This document shows, piece after piece, positions 50,639 to 60,729 of a stretch of DNA of 64,000 bases. The notes beneath the pieces are model-generated. The model had not been told where the DNA came from and searched no databases. It saw nothing but the letters and a program-made list of their open reading frames with translations. The stretch spans positions 372,001 to 436,000 of the forward strand of contig NZ_FQWL01000003.1 of NCBI RefSeq assembly GCF_900129665.1. The letters run 5' to 3'. Numbering within the stretch: the stretch's first letter is position 1; every line of letters begins with the position of its first letter. The position numbers were made by a program, and so were the translations under genes. Origin of the DNA: Flagellimonas flava (GTDB lineage: Bacteria; Bacteroidota; Bacteroidia; Flavobacteriales; Flavobacteriaceae).

Positions 50639-52999
50639 ATGAAGTCCAACAAAATACTTTTTGTCCTTCTTTTTCTTTCGTTCGGCCTGCTATCGGGGTC
50701 TGCCCAGGAAAAGCGCACATATAAAATTGGAGTGCTCCTGGATCGTGTAACAGCGGAGCTGTCCCCATTAATTGAAAAGCTTCAAAACGAAATTACAGCT
50801 GTGGTTGGGGAAGATGCCATTATTGAGTTTTCTCCAGAAAACATCTTGGTCAACGATTTTAATCTGGAAAAAGCACGTAGTAACTACAATCAGCTTATCG
50901 CAGGCAATGCAGATATCATTTTGGCCTTCGGGGTGCTCAACAATGAGATTATCAGCCCTATGACTGTTCACAAGAAACCTACTATCCTTTTTGGAGCGGT
51001 AAATAGGGATGTACAACAACTGGACCTTTCCAAAACCAGTTCGGGAATTGAGAATTTCACCTATTTGATAGAATCGGAATCTTACCATGATGATTTGACA
51101 CGATTTAAGGAACTAAGTGATTTTAAGAACTTGGGAATTGCCATAGATGCTCCCATTGCCAACATTTTGCCCTTAAAGGAAATCTTTGATGCCGAATTGG
51201 CTACTCTGAATGCAGATTATCGGCTAATTCCTTTTGAGTCCGTGAATGATATCACCTCCAATCTTGATGGGATAGACGCACTTTACCTTGCCGGTGGTTT
51301 TTTCATGACCATCGAAGAAAAAAAGATCTTGGCCCAAGAACTTATAACTCGGAAAATGCCCTCTTTCTCCGTGAACGGTCCAAGCGATGTAAAGCTAGGT
51401 TTTTTGGCCACTTTACAGGCGGAGGAGAATCTCGACCAATTTTTTAGGCGAATAGCTTTAAATATCGAGGCCTATGTCACCGGAACACCCCTATCAGAGT
51501 TACCAATCTACATAGATTATAACCCAAGACTGACCATAAACTACAATACATCCGACGCCATCGGGTTTCCAATCAAGTACAGTTTAATTGGAGAAACAGA
51601 TTTTGTCGGTGAATTCAGAAATGTTTTATCTGAAAAGGAATATGACCTTCTAACGGTAATCAATCAGGCATTGGAACAGAATTTGTCCATTCAATCTGGT
51701 CAGAAAGATGTTGATTTAGCCTCTCAGGAAGTAAAAACAGCCACAAGCAATTATTTGCCATCGCTAACCGCTTCAGGGACCGCCTCCTATGTGGATCCTG
51801 ATCTAGCTGCAATCAGCAACGGACAAAACCCTGAATTTTCAACAGCTGGAAGCCTTACGTTAAATCAAACCATATTTTCGGAGGCGGCAAATGCCAATAT
51901 TGCCATTCAAAAGAAGCTACAGAAAGCCCAGCAGGAAGATTTTAATGCTTCCCAATTGGATTTGATTTTCGATTCCGCCAATGCGTATTTCAACGTGCTA
52001 ATACTAAAGGCAAACACGCAGATTCAAGTAAGGAATGTGGACTTAACAAAAACGAATTTGCAAATTTCCCAACAGAATTTTGAAGCCGGGCAGTCTGGAA
52101 AATCCGATATGCTACGTTTTCGAAGTGAAATGGCGCAGAACACCCAAGCCATGGTAGAGGCGATAAACCAATTGGAGCAAGGGTTTTTGGTGCTCAATCA
52201 ACTATTGAACAATCCTGCTAATCTAGAAATTGATGTTATCGATGCTGAGCTGGACGAGGGGGTTTTTGAGGATTATAATTATGATGAACTCTTTGGTCTT
52301 TTGGATAACCCGAGCTTACGCGAACCATTCATTGCTTTTTTAATTGAAGAGGCCTACAGGAATGCCCCGGAGTTAAAATCCCTAGGTTACAGTTTGGAGG
52401 CAACAGAACGTAATATTCGGCTTAATGGATATGGTCGTTTTTTACCTTCAGTAGCCTTACAGGGACAATATAATTCAACTTTTAACCGCTCCGGTGCAGG
52501 TAGCACGGTTCCCGAAGGTTTGGGATTTGGTTTGGTCGATAACTATTACACGGCGGGAGCTAGTATATCAATCCCCATTATCAATCAGAACTTGAACAAC
52601 ATTAACAGACAAACTGCAATTATCCAAAAGGATCAGTTGGACATCAATAAGGACAATTTGGAACTGGGCATTGCTGTGAACGTGAGAAATGGAGTATTGA
52701 ATCTTGTGAACCAAATGTCCAATATTCAATTGTCAAAAATATCCGAGGAAACGGCAGCAGAGGCTCTTGAGCTCACTCGCGCTTCCTATTCCGAAGGGGC
52801 AGTAAATATTGTCCAGTTGCTGGATGCCCAAAACAACTATTTGGATGCGCAATTGGCAAGGACCAATGCGGTATATAATTTTTTAATCAATGCCCTGCAA
52901 TTGGAGCGGTTTCTGGGCTATTATTTTCTGCTGAATACAGAGGAAAAAAATAACGAGTTCAGGCAACGATTTTTTGAATTCCTGAACAATCAAAATTAA
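50639..52999 (+). CDS. TolC-family outer-membrane efflux protein fused to a substrate-binding-protein-like domain
   Basis: The 786-residue protein has a signal peptide (~1-22), then about 310 residues resembling an ABC-type periplasmic binding protein (YKIGVLLDRVTAELSPL, NADIILAFGVLNNEIISP, KPTILFGAVNRDVQQLD, DALYLAGGFFMTIEEKKIL) and from ~335 a complete TolC domain (LLTVINQALEQNLSIQSGQK, NYLPSLTASGTASYVDP, ALELTRASYSEGAVNIVQLL, LLDAQNNYLDAQLARTNAVYN). A standard TolC is ~450 residues, so the N-terminal domain is an addition. It starts the RND operon; the adaptor gene begins 20 bp later. The extra domain may bind cargo at the periplasmic mouth or an adaptor; this is inference. Confidence 0.9.
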   Translation: MKSNKILFVLLFLSFGLLSGSAQEKRTYKIGVLLDRVTAELSPLIEKLQNEITAVVGEDAIIEFSPENILVNDFNLEKARSNYNQLIAGNADIILAFGVLNNEIISPMTVHKKPTILFGAVNRDVQQLDLSKTSSGIENFTYLIESESYHDDLTRFKELSDFKNLGIAIDAPIANILPLKEIFDAELATLNADYRLIPFESVNDITSNLDGIDALYLAGGFFMTIEEKKILAQELITRKMPSFSVNGPSDVKLGFLATLQAEENLDQFFRRIALNIEAYVTGTPLSELPIYIDYNPRLTINYNTSDAIGFPIKYSLIGETDFVGEFRNVLSEKEYDLLTVINQALEQNLSIQSGQKDVDLASQEVKTATSNYLPSLTASGTASYVDPDLAAISNGQNPEFSTAGSLTLNQTIFSEAANANIAIQKKLQKAQQEDFNASQLDLIFDSANAYFNVLILKANTQIQVRNVDLTKTNLQISQQNFEAGQSGKSDMLRFRSEMAQNTQAMVEAINQLEQGFLVLNQLLNNPANLEIDVIDAELDEGVFEDYNYDELFGLLDNPSLREPFIAFLIEEAYRNAPELKSLGYSLEATERNIRLNGYGRFLPSVALQGQYNSTFNRSGAGSTVPEGLGFGLVDNYYTAGASISIPIINQNLNNINRQTAIIQKDQLDINKDNLELGIAVNVRNGVLNLVNQMSNIQLSKISEETAAEALELTRASYSEGAVNIVQLLDAQNNYLDAQLARTNAVYNFLINALQLERFLGYYFLLNTEEKNNEFRQRFFEFLNNQN

Positions 53000-53019
53000 T
53001 TGACCAAAATATCTGGAAC

Positions 53020-54102
53020 ATGAAAAGAATACAACACTACGGTTATTTATTACTTAGTATACTTCTGTTTTCCTGTGGGGGCGAGGAAAAGAAAGAGGAA
53101 TCCGTATTGCGTCCGGTGAAGTATATGGAAATTGGTTTCTTGGGTGGTGGAGAATCCAGAACTTTTAGTGGTACCGCCAGAACGGATAAAATCATCAACC
53201 TCAGTTTTCGAAATTCGGGCATTATTACACAGTTCGATTTAAAGCTTGGTCAAAAAGTGAAAAAGGGTCAACTATTGGCAAAATTGGACAACGTGCAGGC
53301 CCGGTTGGCCTATGAGCAGTCCATTACCCAGTTGAACAGTGCCGCTTCACAAGTGAATACGGCTAAGTTGAGCCTTAATCGAGTACGAACGCTCTATGAA
53401 AAAGGGAGTACTTCCCTGAGTGACTTTGAAGCGGCCAAGAATTCGTTCAGAAATGCTGAGGAAAGTTATAAATCGGCCAAAAGAGGTGTTGAAATTCAAC
53501 AGGAACAGATTAATTATGGTTATATATATGCACCTGAAGATGGCACTATCGCTTCTGTTTCTGCGGAAATAGATGAAAATGTAAGTCCTGGGCAGGCTGT
53601 TGCTGTTTTAAATGCCGGAACGGACATGGAAATTACCTTGGGCATACCCGAAAGTATCATCAATGGCGTTCAACCCAATATGGATGTGGTCGTGGATTTC
53701 ACCTCTATCGAAGAAGACCAGTTCAAGGGTAAGGTATCAGAGGTGGCCCCTGCAGTGGATGCCAATACCTCTACCTATCCTGTGAGGGTTATAGTGACTA
53801 ATCCCAGTGACGCAATAAAGAGCGGAATGGCCGCTAATGTCACTTTTGATTTTGGGGATTATAAATCCACCAACAATGTTTTGGTCGTACCTGCCCATGC
53901 TGTTGGAGAAGATAGTAACGGACGTTTTGTTTTTCTCGTCGAAGGGGATGAGGAAACATCAAAAGTAAAAAAACAAGAAGTTCAATTAGGCAATTTAACC
54001 GCTCAAGGTTTTGAAGTTACCTCTGGACTTTCCTCTGGGCAAAGAATAGCAGTGGCAGGCTTGCAGACCCTTTTGGATGGGCAAGAAGTAAGGTTGCAAT
54101 AA
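53020..54102 (+). CDS. RND efflux adaptor (membrane fusion protein)
   Basis: The 360-residue protein has a lipoprotein signal (ILLFSCGGEEKKEES, Cys ~19), a biotinyl-lipoyl-like region (KLGQKVKKGQLLAKLDNVQA), a coiled hairpin (~100-160: NTAKLSLNRVRTLYEKGST, FEAAKNSFRNAEESYKSAKR) and a beta-barrel plus membrane-proximal domain (IYAPEDGTIASVSAEIDENV, VLVVPAHAVG). It links the RND pump to the TolC-type protein. The gene lies between them and is part of the same operon. Confidence 0.94.
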   Translation: MKRIQHYGYLLLSILLFSCGGEEKKEESVLRPVKYMEIGFLGGGESRTFSGTARTDKIINLSFRNSGIITQFDLKLGQKVKKGQLLAKLDNVQARLAYEQSITQLNSAASQVNTAKLSLNRVRTLYEKGSTSLSDFEAAKNSFRNAEESYKSAKRGVEIQQEQINYGYIYAPEDGTIASVSAEIDENVSPGQAVAVLNAGTDMEITLGIPESIINGVQPNMDVVVDFTSIEEDQFKGKVSEVAPAVDANTSTYPVRVIVTNPSDAIKSGMAANVTFDFGDYKSTNNVLVVPAHAVGEDSNGRFVFLVEGDEETSKVKKQEVQLGNLTAQGFEVTSGLSSGQRIAVAGLQTLLDGQEVRLQ

Positions 54103-54124
54103 CAACACCATAACCACTCAAACA

Positions 54125-57100
54125 ATGAATTTAGCAAAATTCTCCATCGATAAAAATCGTATCACCTTTATGGTGTTGGCCACTATCGTTCTATTGGGAA
54201 TCAGTATGTACTTCAATCTATCCCAAGATAGCATGCCCCCTTATACCGTTCGTGTGGCTACAGTTGTTTCCCAGTTTCCCGGCGCCGGTCCAGAGCGGGT
54301 TGAGCAGTTGGTCACCGATAAAATTGAAAAAGTGGCACAAGAGCTTCCGGAACTTAAGGAAGTGACCAGTACCTCGCGGACCGGGCTTTCTGTGGTTAGT
54401 GTTTCATTAAAAGATGAAGTTTCACCAGAAAAGCTCCAATCTGTTTGGGACCGATTGCGTAGAAAATTAAGCTCCATTCAAGGTCTTCCATCCGGGGTAA
54501 CTCCCAATTTGAACGATGATGGCATCGGCGATGTATATGGAATTGTTGTGGGACTCACTTCTGACGGGTTCAGCTATTCTGAAATGAAAGACTACGCTGA
54601 TGACATTAAGGATGATCTAATCAAACTCCCCGATGCTGCCAAAGTAGAACTTGGAGGGGTGCAGGATGAGCGTGTTTTTGTGGAGTTTGACAATACCAGA
54701 TTGAAGGAGTACGGATTATCAGCTTCCAAATTGCAACAGAGTATTGGAGCGACCAATATTTTAAGTTCTGGTGGGCAAATCAATGTAGGCGACGAACGTA
54801 TCATTTTGGAGCCTACAGGTAATTTCGATTCCATAGAGGATATTAAAAATATGCTCATTGCCGTCGGAGATGGGTCTCAATTGGTAAAGCTTGGAGACAT
54901 CACCACAGTTACCAAAGGTTATATTGATCCTCCAACACAAATTGTCAGTGTAGATGGGAAAGAAGCCATTACAATGCATATTAACCTCAAGGAAGATAAA
55001 AACATTGTTTATCTGGGAGAAGCCGTAGATCAAGTAGTGGGCCAATGGCAAAATCGTCTCCCAATTGGTTTGGAATTGACAAGGGTATCTTCATTGGATG
55101 ATTATATCAATATTAAGGTCAGCGATTTTATGGTCAACCTAATGCAGTCCATCAGTATTGTATTGTTGGTCATGCTACTCTTTTTGGGTTTTCGCACAGG
55201 ATTCGTTATCGCCAGTTTAATTCCGATTGTTACCATCATGACCTTGATGCTCATGGGCATTATCAATATGGGACTAAACCAGGTTACCCTTGCGGCGCTC
55301 ATTATGGCTTTGGGCATGTTGGTTGATAATGCTATTGTAGTGGCAGAAACCATTATGGTCAAACTGGAACAGGGCATGGAAAAGTACAAGGCCGCCATTG
55401 AGGCCTTTTCTGAACTCTGGATGCCATTGTTGATTTCAACTTTGACCACCTCGGCGGCATTCTTGGCCTTCTATCTATCCCCAACCACCATGGGGGATAT
55501 TGTTGGGCCCATTTTTGTGGTGATAACCATAGCATTAATGTCATCTTGGTTAATAGCACTCACAGTAATTACCATGTTTTGCTTTATGTTCTTAAAGGTA
55601 GCGCCCAGAGGGGAGAAAAAACCAAGCCTTATTGATCGCGTCATCAACTCGGCCAAACGCTATTACAAAGATTTGATATTACTGGCCCTAAGGCATAAAT
55701 ACAAAGTAATTGTGGGCATATTTTTGGCCTTCTTTCTTTCTTTATATGGATTTGGCTATATCCCTTTCATCTTCTTCCCGGATAGTGATCGTAACATGAT
55801 CACTATTGATATAAATCTTCCCGAAGGCAATAAAATAGAACGTACTACCGATGTGGTCAATCAAATAGAAGCCTTCATGACAGATTCCCTTAAGGTGAAC
55901 CCCGAAAGGGAGCAAGGGGTCGTAAGTTGGTCTTCCTATATCGGTGAAGGACCTGAATCCTATGATTTAGGGTACTCTCCGGATGAGGCCAACTCCAATT
56001 ATGCGCATATATTGGTTAACACTACCTCCTTTGAGGAGAATGCTGAAATGGTAAGGCGTTTAGATGGCTACGCCTTTCAAAATTTTCCAAACGCAGATAT
56101 TAAAGTAGGACTACTAGGTTCTGGTGGCGGGGGTACCCCGATAGAAATCAAAGTTTCTGGGCCGGAACCAGACCAATTGTCAAGCATAGCAGAAACCGTG
56201 AAGCAGAAGTTGTCTGGAGTGGCGTTCACTAAAAATGTTAAGGACGATTGGGGACCAAAAAGCAAAAAGTTCTTGATTGAAATCGATCAGAATCGAGCTC
56301 AAACTGCTGGAATCAGCAGTTCAGATATTGCCACATCGCTACAAACTGTTTTAGATGGTTTCCAAACCGGGGAGTATCGTGAAGACAATAAGTCCATCCC
56401 CATCGTTATGCGAAGTGGAGATAGCCAGCAACAAACATTGGCTTCTTTGGAAACCTTAAATATTTATTCGCAAAATAGCGGTAAAAGTGTGCCCTTATTG
56501 CAAGTTGCTTCCATTGTGCCAGCATGGCAATATGCCAAAATAAAACGCCTCGACTTAAGACGAACCATAAATATAAGCAGCGAATTACGTGATGGTGGGA
56601 ATGCCTCTGCGATTATGTCGGTAGTTACTCCTTGGTTGAATGAACAAGTGAGCGGTGTATGGCCGGAGGGTTACACCTACGAACTGGGAGGTGATGCCGA
56701 GCAAACGGCGGAAAATATGGGGCCAATTATTGGTTACCTCCCTATTTCTGGGTTTATTATCGTTTTGTTGTTGATTATTCAATTCAATTCGGTTCGAAAA
56801 ATGACCATGGTAGTACTCACCATTCCGTTAGGGGTAATCGGAGTAGTTGTTGGATTATTGGTTTTTCAGGAAGCCTTTGGTTTTATGCCCTTTTTAGGAG
56901 TTATATCTTTGGCGGGTATAGTGATCAATAATGCTATTGTCCTTATTGATCGGATGGAGGTAGAACTGGCCGCTGGACGAACTGATCAAGATTCGGTCAT
57001 TGCGGCATGTTTACAGCGGTTTAGACCTATATTGTTATCCACGTTCACCACAATCTTGGGCCTAGTTCCACTATACCTTTCCGGAGGAGAAATGTGGGAA

Positions 57101-57238
57101 GGAATGGCAATAAGTATTATGATAGGCCTTTTGTTCGGTACGGTAATTACCTTGCTTTTTATTCCATCTCTTTATAGTGCGCTCTTTAAGGTCAGTTATA
57201 AGGGATATGAGTTTGACGAAGCCTTATTGCATGCATAG
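54125..57238 (+). CDS. RND family efflux permease
   Basis: The 1037-residue inner-membrane pump has 12 membrane segments in two repeats and large periplasmic loops. Markers include GISMYFNLSQDSMPPYTVRV (residues ~25-44), ALIMALGMLVDNAIVVAETI with the conserved Asp (LVDNAI) and, in the second half, GVISLAGIVINNAIVLIDR. It uses the proton gradient to drive efflux of drugs, detergents or metabolites. Subtype (HAE or other) cannot be fixed. It follows the adaptor by 22 bp. Confidence 0.95.
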   Translation: MNLAKFSIDKNRITFMVLATIVLLGISMYFNLSQDSMPPYTVRVATVVSQFPGAGPERVEQLVTDKIEKVAQELPELKEVTSTSRTGLSVVSVSLKDEVSPEKLQSVWDRLRRKLSSIQGLPSGVTPNLNDDGIGDVYGIVVGLTSDGFSYSEMKDYADDIKDDLIKLPDAAKVELGGVQDERVFVEFDNTRLKEYGLSASKLQQSIGATNILSSGGQINVGDERIILEPTGNFDSIEDIKNMLIAVGDGSQLVKLGDITTVTKGYIDPPTQIVSVDGKEAITMHINLKEDKNIVYLGEAVDQVVGQWQNRLPIGLELTRVSSLDDYINIKVSDFMVNLMQSISIVLLVMLLFLGFRTGFVIASLIPIVTIMTLMLMGIINMGLNQVTLAALIMALGMLVDNAIVVAETIMVKLEQGMEKYKAAIEAFSELWMPLLISTLTTSAAFLAFYLSPTTMGDIVGPIFVVITIALMSSWLIALTVITMFCFMFLKVAPRGEKKPSLIDRVINSAKRYYKDLILLALRHKYKVIVGIFLAFFLSLYGFGYIPFIFFPDSDRNMITIDINLPEGNKIERTTDVVNQIEAFMTDSLKVNPEREQGVVSWSSYIGEGPESYDLGYSPDEANSNYAHILVNTTSFEENAEMVRRLDGYAFQNFPNADIKVGLLGSGGGGTPIEIKVSGPEPDQLSSIAETVKQKLSGVAFTKNVKDDWGPKSKKFLIEIDQNRAQTAGISSSDIATSLQTVLDGFQTGEYREDNKSIPIVMRSGDSQQQTLASLETLNIYSQNSGKSVPLLQVASIVPAWQYAKIKRLDLRRTINISSELRDGGNASAIMSVVTPWLNEQVSGVWPEGYTYELGGDAEQTAENMGPIIGYLPISGFIIVLLLIIQFNSVRKMTMVVLTIPLGVIGVVVGLLVFQEAFGFMPFLGVISLAGIVINNAIVLIDRMEVELAAGRTDQDSVIAACLQRFRPILLSTFTTILGLVPLYLSGGEMWEGMAISIMIGLLFGTVITLLFIPSLYSALFKVSYKGYEFDEALLHA

Positions 57239-57303
57239 CTAAGGGGCCACGGGGCGACAAGAATGGTAAAACTTTTTGGAAGGTATAGGCCAGAGAATTT
57301 CGT

Positions 57304-57324
57304 TTTCAAGCTTTCCGCTTGAAA
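57304..57324. terminator. Weak hairpin after the RND permease
   Basis: TTTCAAGC (57304-57311) pairs with GCTTGAAA (57317-57324) around TTTCC. It is followed by mixed, not T-rich, sequence, so it is a partial terminator or processing site between the efflux genes and the channel gene. Confidence 0.35.
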
Positions 57325-57369
57325 TCGTTTATCTCCATTGCCATAAACTGAACACTTTAAGTACAGCCA

Positions 57370-58032
57370 ATGTTTGATAAGTTGTATCATACCCGTTTTG
57401 AACTATTTCTATCCAGTCAAGTAGCTATTTTATTTGGTTCACTGATAGTACCCTCTGCCATTTTTGAAAATGTTTTGGAACCTATTTTGTTTTTGGTCAA
57501 CTTGTTCGCGGGCGTGGTTTTAATTTCCAAAAAACCCAAGTTAATGTGGTTTGGTATGGCCATGTTGTTTGTTAGTGCCGTGGTTTTTGCTATTTCAACC
57601 GGGTTGGCAATAAATTCCAGAGAGTTGGGATTTATCAGGATGACCGGGTACTTTTTATTCTATTTGGTGGTTACCTTAGAGATTTTGAAACAGGTTTGGT
57701 TCGCTGAACAGGTTAGCAAAAATGTCATTTTTGGACTGATCAGTGGGTACATCTCCCTTGGACTAATAGGTTTTTTTATTTGTCTTACCATTGAACTGGT
57801 TATTCCAGGATCTTTCATGGGAGGGGCATTGAGTGGACTGGGGAATAATGGGCTATTGGCCGAGGAGCTTATGTATTTTAGCTTTATCACCTTGATGACC
57901 ATTGGTTATGGGGATATATTGCCGGTCACTGGACTGGCCCAAAAAGCTACTATGTTTATTGGATTGACCGGACAGGTCTACCTGGTGATTATCACAGCCG
58001 TTGTTGTGGGTAAATTTTTACAGCAAAAATGA
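57370..58032 (+). CDS. Potassium channel family protein (voltage-gated-like)
   Basis: The 220-residue membrane protein has 6 hydrophobic segments; the pore loop carries the K+ filter TIGYGD at residues 177-182 and is followed by GLTGQVYLVIITAVVVGKF. An S4-like series of arginines is not clear, so voltage-gating is uncertain. The stop overlaps the start of the next gene by 4 bp (ATGA), making the two translationally coupled. Confidence 0.9.
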   Translation: MFDKLYHTRFELFLSSQVAILFGSLIVPSAIFENVLEPILFLVNLFAGVVLISKKPKLMWFGMAMLFVSAVVFAISTGLAINSRELGFIRMTGYFLFYLVVTLEILKQVWFAEQVSKNVIFGLISGYISLGLIGFFICLTIELVIPGSFMGGALSGLGNNGLLAEELMYFSFITLMTIGYGDILPVTGLAQKATMFIGLTGQVYLVIITAVVVGKFLQQK

Positions 58033-59051
58033 AGTTGTCATTTAAAAAAATATTCCTGTTCCTAGTAATAATTCCGGCCGTAAGCCTAGAAGCCCAAAAT
58101 GATTTTGATTTTAATAATTATTTGGTGCTTGGTGTGGAGTCTGCAGAAGAATTGGCATCTCTATATCTGGAACCCTTAAGTGAAGGCCTTCTTTATGGAT
58201 TAATCGGAGGATGGAACAACTCGGCTGAAGTCAAAAAAGCTTGGGAACTTGATATTTCCTTAGTGGCAAATGGGTCTTTTGTACCCAGTGAAAAATTGTC
58301 CAAGGAAATTGATATTTCATCAATAGATAATCTAGAGGTACTAGGAGGGGCAAACCGCGTTCGGATACCAACAATATTGGGAGCTACCGAATCGGAGGTC
58401 ACCTTCGTGGCAACTTTAAATGGAGAGGAGTTTGTGTTCGATGCTCCCACAGGCATAGGTCTGTTCTCAACGAATTTATTGCCTAATGCTTTTTTACAGG
58501 CAAGCTTGGGCCTACCCTTTAATTCAGAATTGAGTTTTAGGTTTTTTCCAAAATTGAAAGTGGAAGGAGTTGCGTTGGGAGTTTTTGGTTTCGGGCTGAA
58601 GCATGAGGTGACTAAAAGTGTCCAATCAATGGAAAAATGGCCATTGCACATTTCCCTTTTCGGCGCATTTACCCGATTGGACGCCGACTACGACTTTCAG
58701 GCTGACGGCTTTGTTACCGGGAATTCCCAAAAGGTTGATGTATACCTGAATTCTTGGTTGATGGAGACCTTGATTTCCACCAAATTTCCGGTTTGGAATG
58801 TCTATGGCAGTCTCGGATATGCAAATGGCAAATCAAACTATGCGCTTTTAGGAACCTACACGATAGTGACAGAACAAGAAACATTTAATTTTGTAGATCC
58901 TTTTGATGTTCAGGGAGAAATATCAGGTTTTAGGACCAGTCTAGGTACCACTGTACGATTAAACCGCTTTAAAATCAACTTGGACTATACCTTTCAGGGA
59001 TTTAATAATCTAGCATTGGGCATTAATTATAACATACTGAAAGCCAAATAG
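58029..59051 (+). CDS. DUF6588 family outer-membrane/envelope protein
   Basis: The 340 residues begin with a signal peptide (MKLSFKKIFLFLVIIPAVSL). The family pattern begins around EELASLYLEPLSEGLLYGLIGG, with a beta-rich middle (RVRIPTILGATESEVTFV, ELSFRFFPKLKVEGVALGVF) and a C-terminal strand series ending LALGINYNILKAK, typical of a small outer-membrane barrel. Function is unknown. It is coupled to the K+ channel gene. Confidence 0.84.
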   Translation: MKLSFKKIFLFLVIIPAVSLEAQNDFDFNNYLVLGVESAEELASLYLEPLSEGLLYGLIGGWNNSAEVKKAWELDISLVANGSFVPSEKLSKEIDISSIDNLEVLGGANRVRIPTILGATESEVTFVATLNGEEFVFDAPTGIGLFSTNLLPNAFLQASLGLPFNSELSFRFFPKLKVEGVALGVFGFGLKHEVTKSVQSMEKWPLHISLFGAFTRLDADYDFQADGFVTGNSQKVDVYLNSWLMETLISTKFPVWNVYGSLGYANGKSNYALLGTYTIVTEQETFNFVDPFDVQGEISGFRTSLGTTVRLNRFKINLDYTFQGFNNLALGINYNILKAK

Positions 59052-59059
59052 TAAGTTCA

Positions 59060-60676
59060 CTAATATTTTTTCCGATTCCCGAAGGGATAAACGGAATTGG
59101 TAAGCCCGGATTCAATGGTTTTGAACATATAATTTCCAAACCCTTTATAGGGCACCCGTTGATGCTCCATACTGGCCACCTTTATCTTACCGTTCTTGGG
59201 ATTTTGTTTTCGAACGGTAGCATTGGCCAACCAAGAAAAGGTTTTATTTTTCTTATGTCCTTTACGTTTTAATACGGTAGTGGTCAAATCAGTGTATAAC
59301 ATCACAAATTCACCGGATGCTCTCTCTGCATTCCCGGTTCCATTAAAATTGATACGCTGCACATGGCCCGATTCGAATTTTATGTTGGAAGTCGGGACCA
59401 TAATTGGATTAAAGGTTTCAAAGTGGAAAGGACCTGTAGAACCCTCAAACTGGAATAGGTCGCTTTGCATTGGCTTTGGAAACATAAAGTGTGCCCTAAC
59501 GGGAAAATCATAAAAAAACCGCCCTTGAATGGCAACTTCCATTGACTTTTCCTCTTGATTTTGGGATCTCACAGTCCCATGCCCAAGGTTTTCAATGGTC
59601 ACTTGCAGTTGATCAATCGGGATTTCAATCTCGTCAGTCTTGGCAACTTCAAAGTATTGTGTTTTTGCATCCTTGATCTGTACCCTTTCAATTGCAATAT
59701 TTTGTTTTTTGCTTCGCAGTAATTGTTGGGGCAAAGGAATGATTGTGTTCGTGTCCCAAGGTTTTGCAATATTTTTGATTATGGTAAAATGCGCATGGTC
59801 CAGAATTAGGCTGTCCGCAACAAAATTTCCATGTTTCAATAAACTGTCTGTTTGAATTCCAAAACATTCCATCACAGGAATATGGGCACTATTGACAGGT
59901 TTATTATACTTCTGATGTTTTGCAATTTGCCTTGACGAATCGGGGTTGCCAATTCGAAGGCTATCAAAACGGGCAAAGGAATTTTTGGCATTAAATTGAA
60001 AATTTGAGAGCATTAATTCTGTATTGCCCAATTTTCCAAAAAGGTTTGACGCATGTAAAGCCACCTTGGAAGGATTCAAAGAAAGTTGTCCTTCCCTAAG
60101 GGTTCTTTCAAAGGCAACCCCATTTATAGAAAAGTTTTCACCTTGTAACGTTGACAATGAATCCTTAAGGTCCGTGCTTAACTCTGTGATGAAATAGTCC
60201 CTGATCTCAATTGATTCAACAGTCAGCTTCTTTAATGGCTGCTTCTTTTTTTGCTTTGTATTTGATGATTTGTTTTGTTTTTGCCCATTACCTTTTCGGG
60301 TGCTATAGACCATTTCCAAATTATTCATATCGATTTTACCAATATTGAGGTGCCGATTAAATAACAGCGGTAAAATCTCAAAATCATGGGCCGTAATTGA
60401 AGCTATGGCCATATGTGGTTGTAAGCTTTTTCCATCTCTTGGAAGGCTGTCCGGCAAAACCATCACGTTCGTTAACCAAAAAGATTGTTTCAAAATTGAT
60501 ATGTCAAGCCCCTTGTAGCTGATTTGATAGGGAGACTGATTGCTTATCAGGACCAATTTGCTTTCAAAAGCTTCGGTTAGCAATCGTTCAGTCTGTTTCA
60601 GTGTCAAATAGCCCAAAAGAAAAACGAGTGCAGAAACTGCAACCAACAGTATTGATTTTTTTCTTGAAAGCATCAT
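59060..60676 (-). CDS. AsmA/DUF748-like membrane-anchored protein
   Basis: The 538-residue protein has an N-terminal anchor (SILLVAVSALVFLLGYLTL) followed by a long periplasmic beta-rich region (YKGLDISILKQSFWLTNVMVL, ASITAHDFEILPLLFNRHLNIG). The pattern of repeated beta strands with DUF748/AsmA-like spacing (NIGKIDMNNLEMVYSTRKG, KKLTVESIEIRDYFITELS) suggests a TamB/AsmA-family lipid-shuttle-like architecture. The middle holds a lysine/asparagine-rich stretch. Convergent with the DUF6588 gene. Confidence 0.75.
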   Translation of the reverse strand: MMLSRKKSILLVAVSALVFLLGYLTLKQTERLLTEAFESKLVLISNQSPYQISYKGLDISILKQSFWLTNVMVLPDSLPRDGKSLQPHMAIASITAHDFEILPLLFNRHLNIGKIDMNNLEMVYSTRKGNGQKQNKSSNTKQKKKQPLKKLTVESIEIRDYFITELSTDLKDSLSTLQGENFSINGVAFERTLREGQLSLNPSKVALHASNLFGKLGNTELMLSNFQFNAKNSFARFDSLRIGNPDSSRQIAKHQKYNKPVNSAHIPVMECFGIQTDSLLKHGNFVADSLILDHAHFTIIKNIAKPWDTNTIIPLPQQLLRSKKQNIAIERVQIKDAKTQYFEVAKTDEIEIPIDQLQVTIENLGHGTVRSQNQEEKSMEVAIQGRFFYDFPVRAHFMFPKPMQSDLFQFEGSTGPFHFETFNPIMVPTSNIKFESGHVQRINFNGTGNAERASGEFVMLYTDLTTTVLKRKGHKKNKTFSWLANATVRKQNPKNGKIKVASMEHQRVPYKGFGNYMFKTIESGLTNSVYPFGNRKKY

Positions 60677-60729
60677 TTTTCAGCACATTGTAACGGCATA
60701 TATATCACAATACAATCCATCTGCGATCG

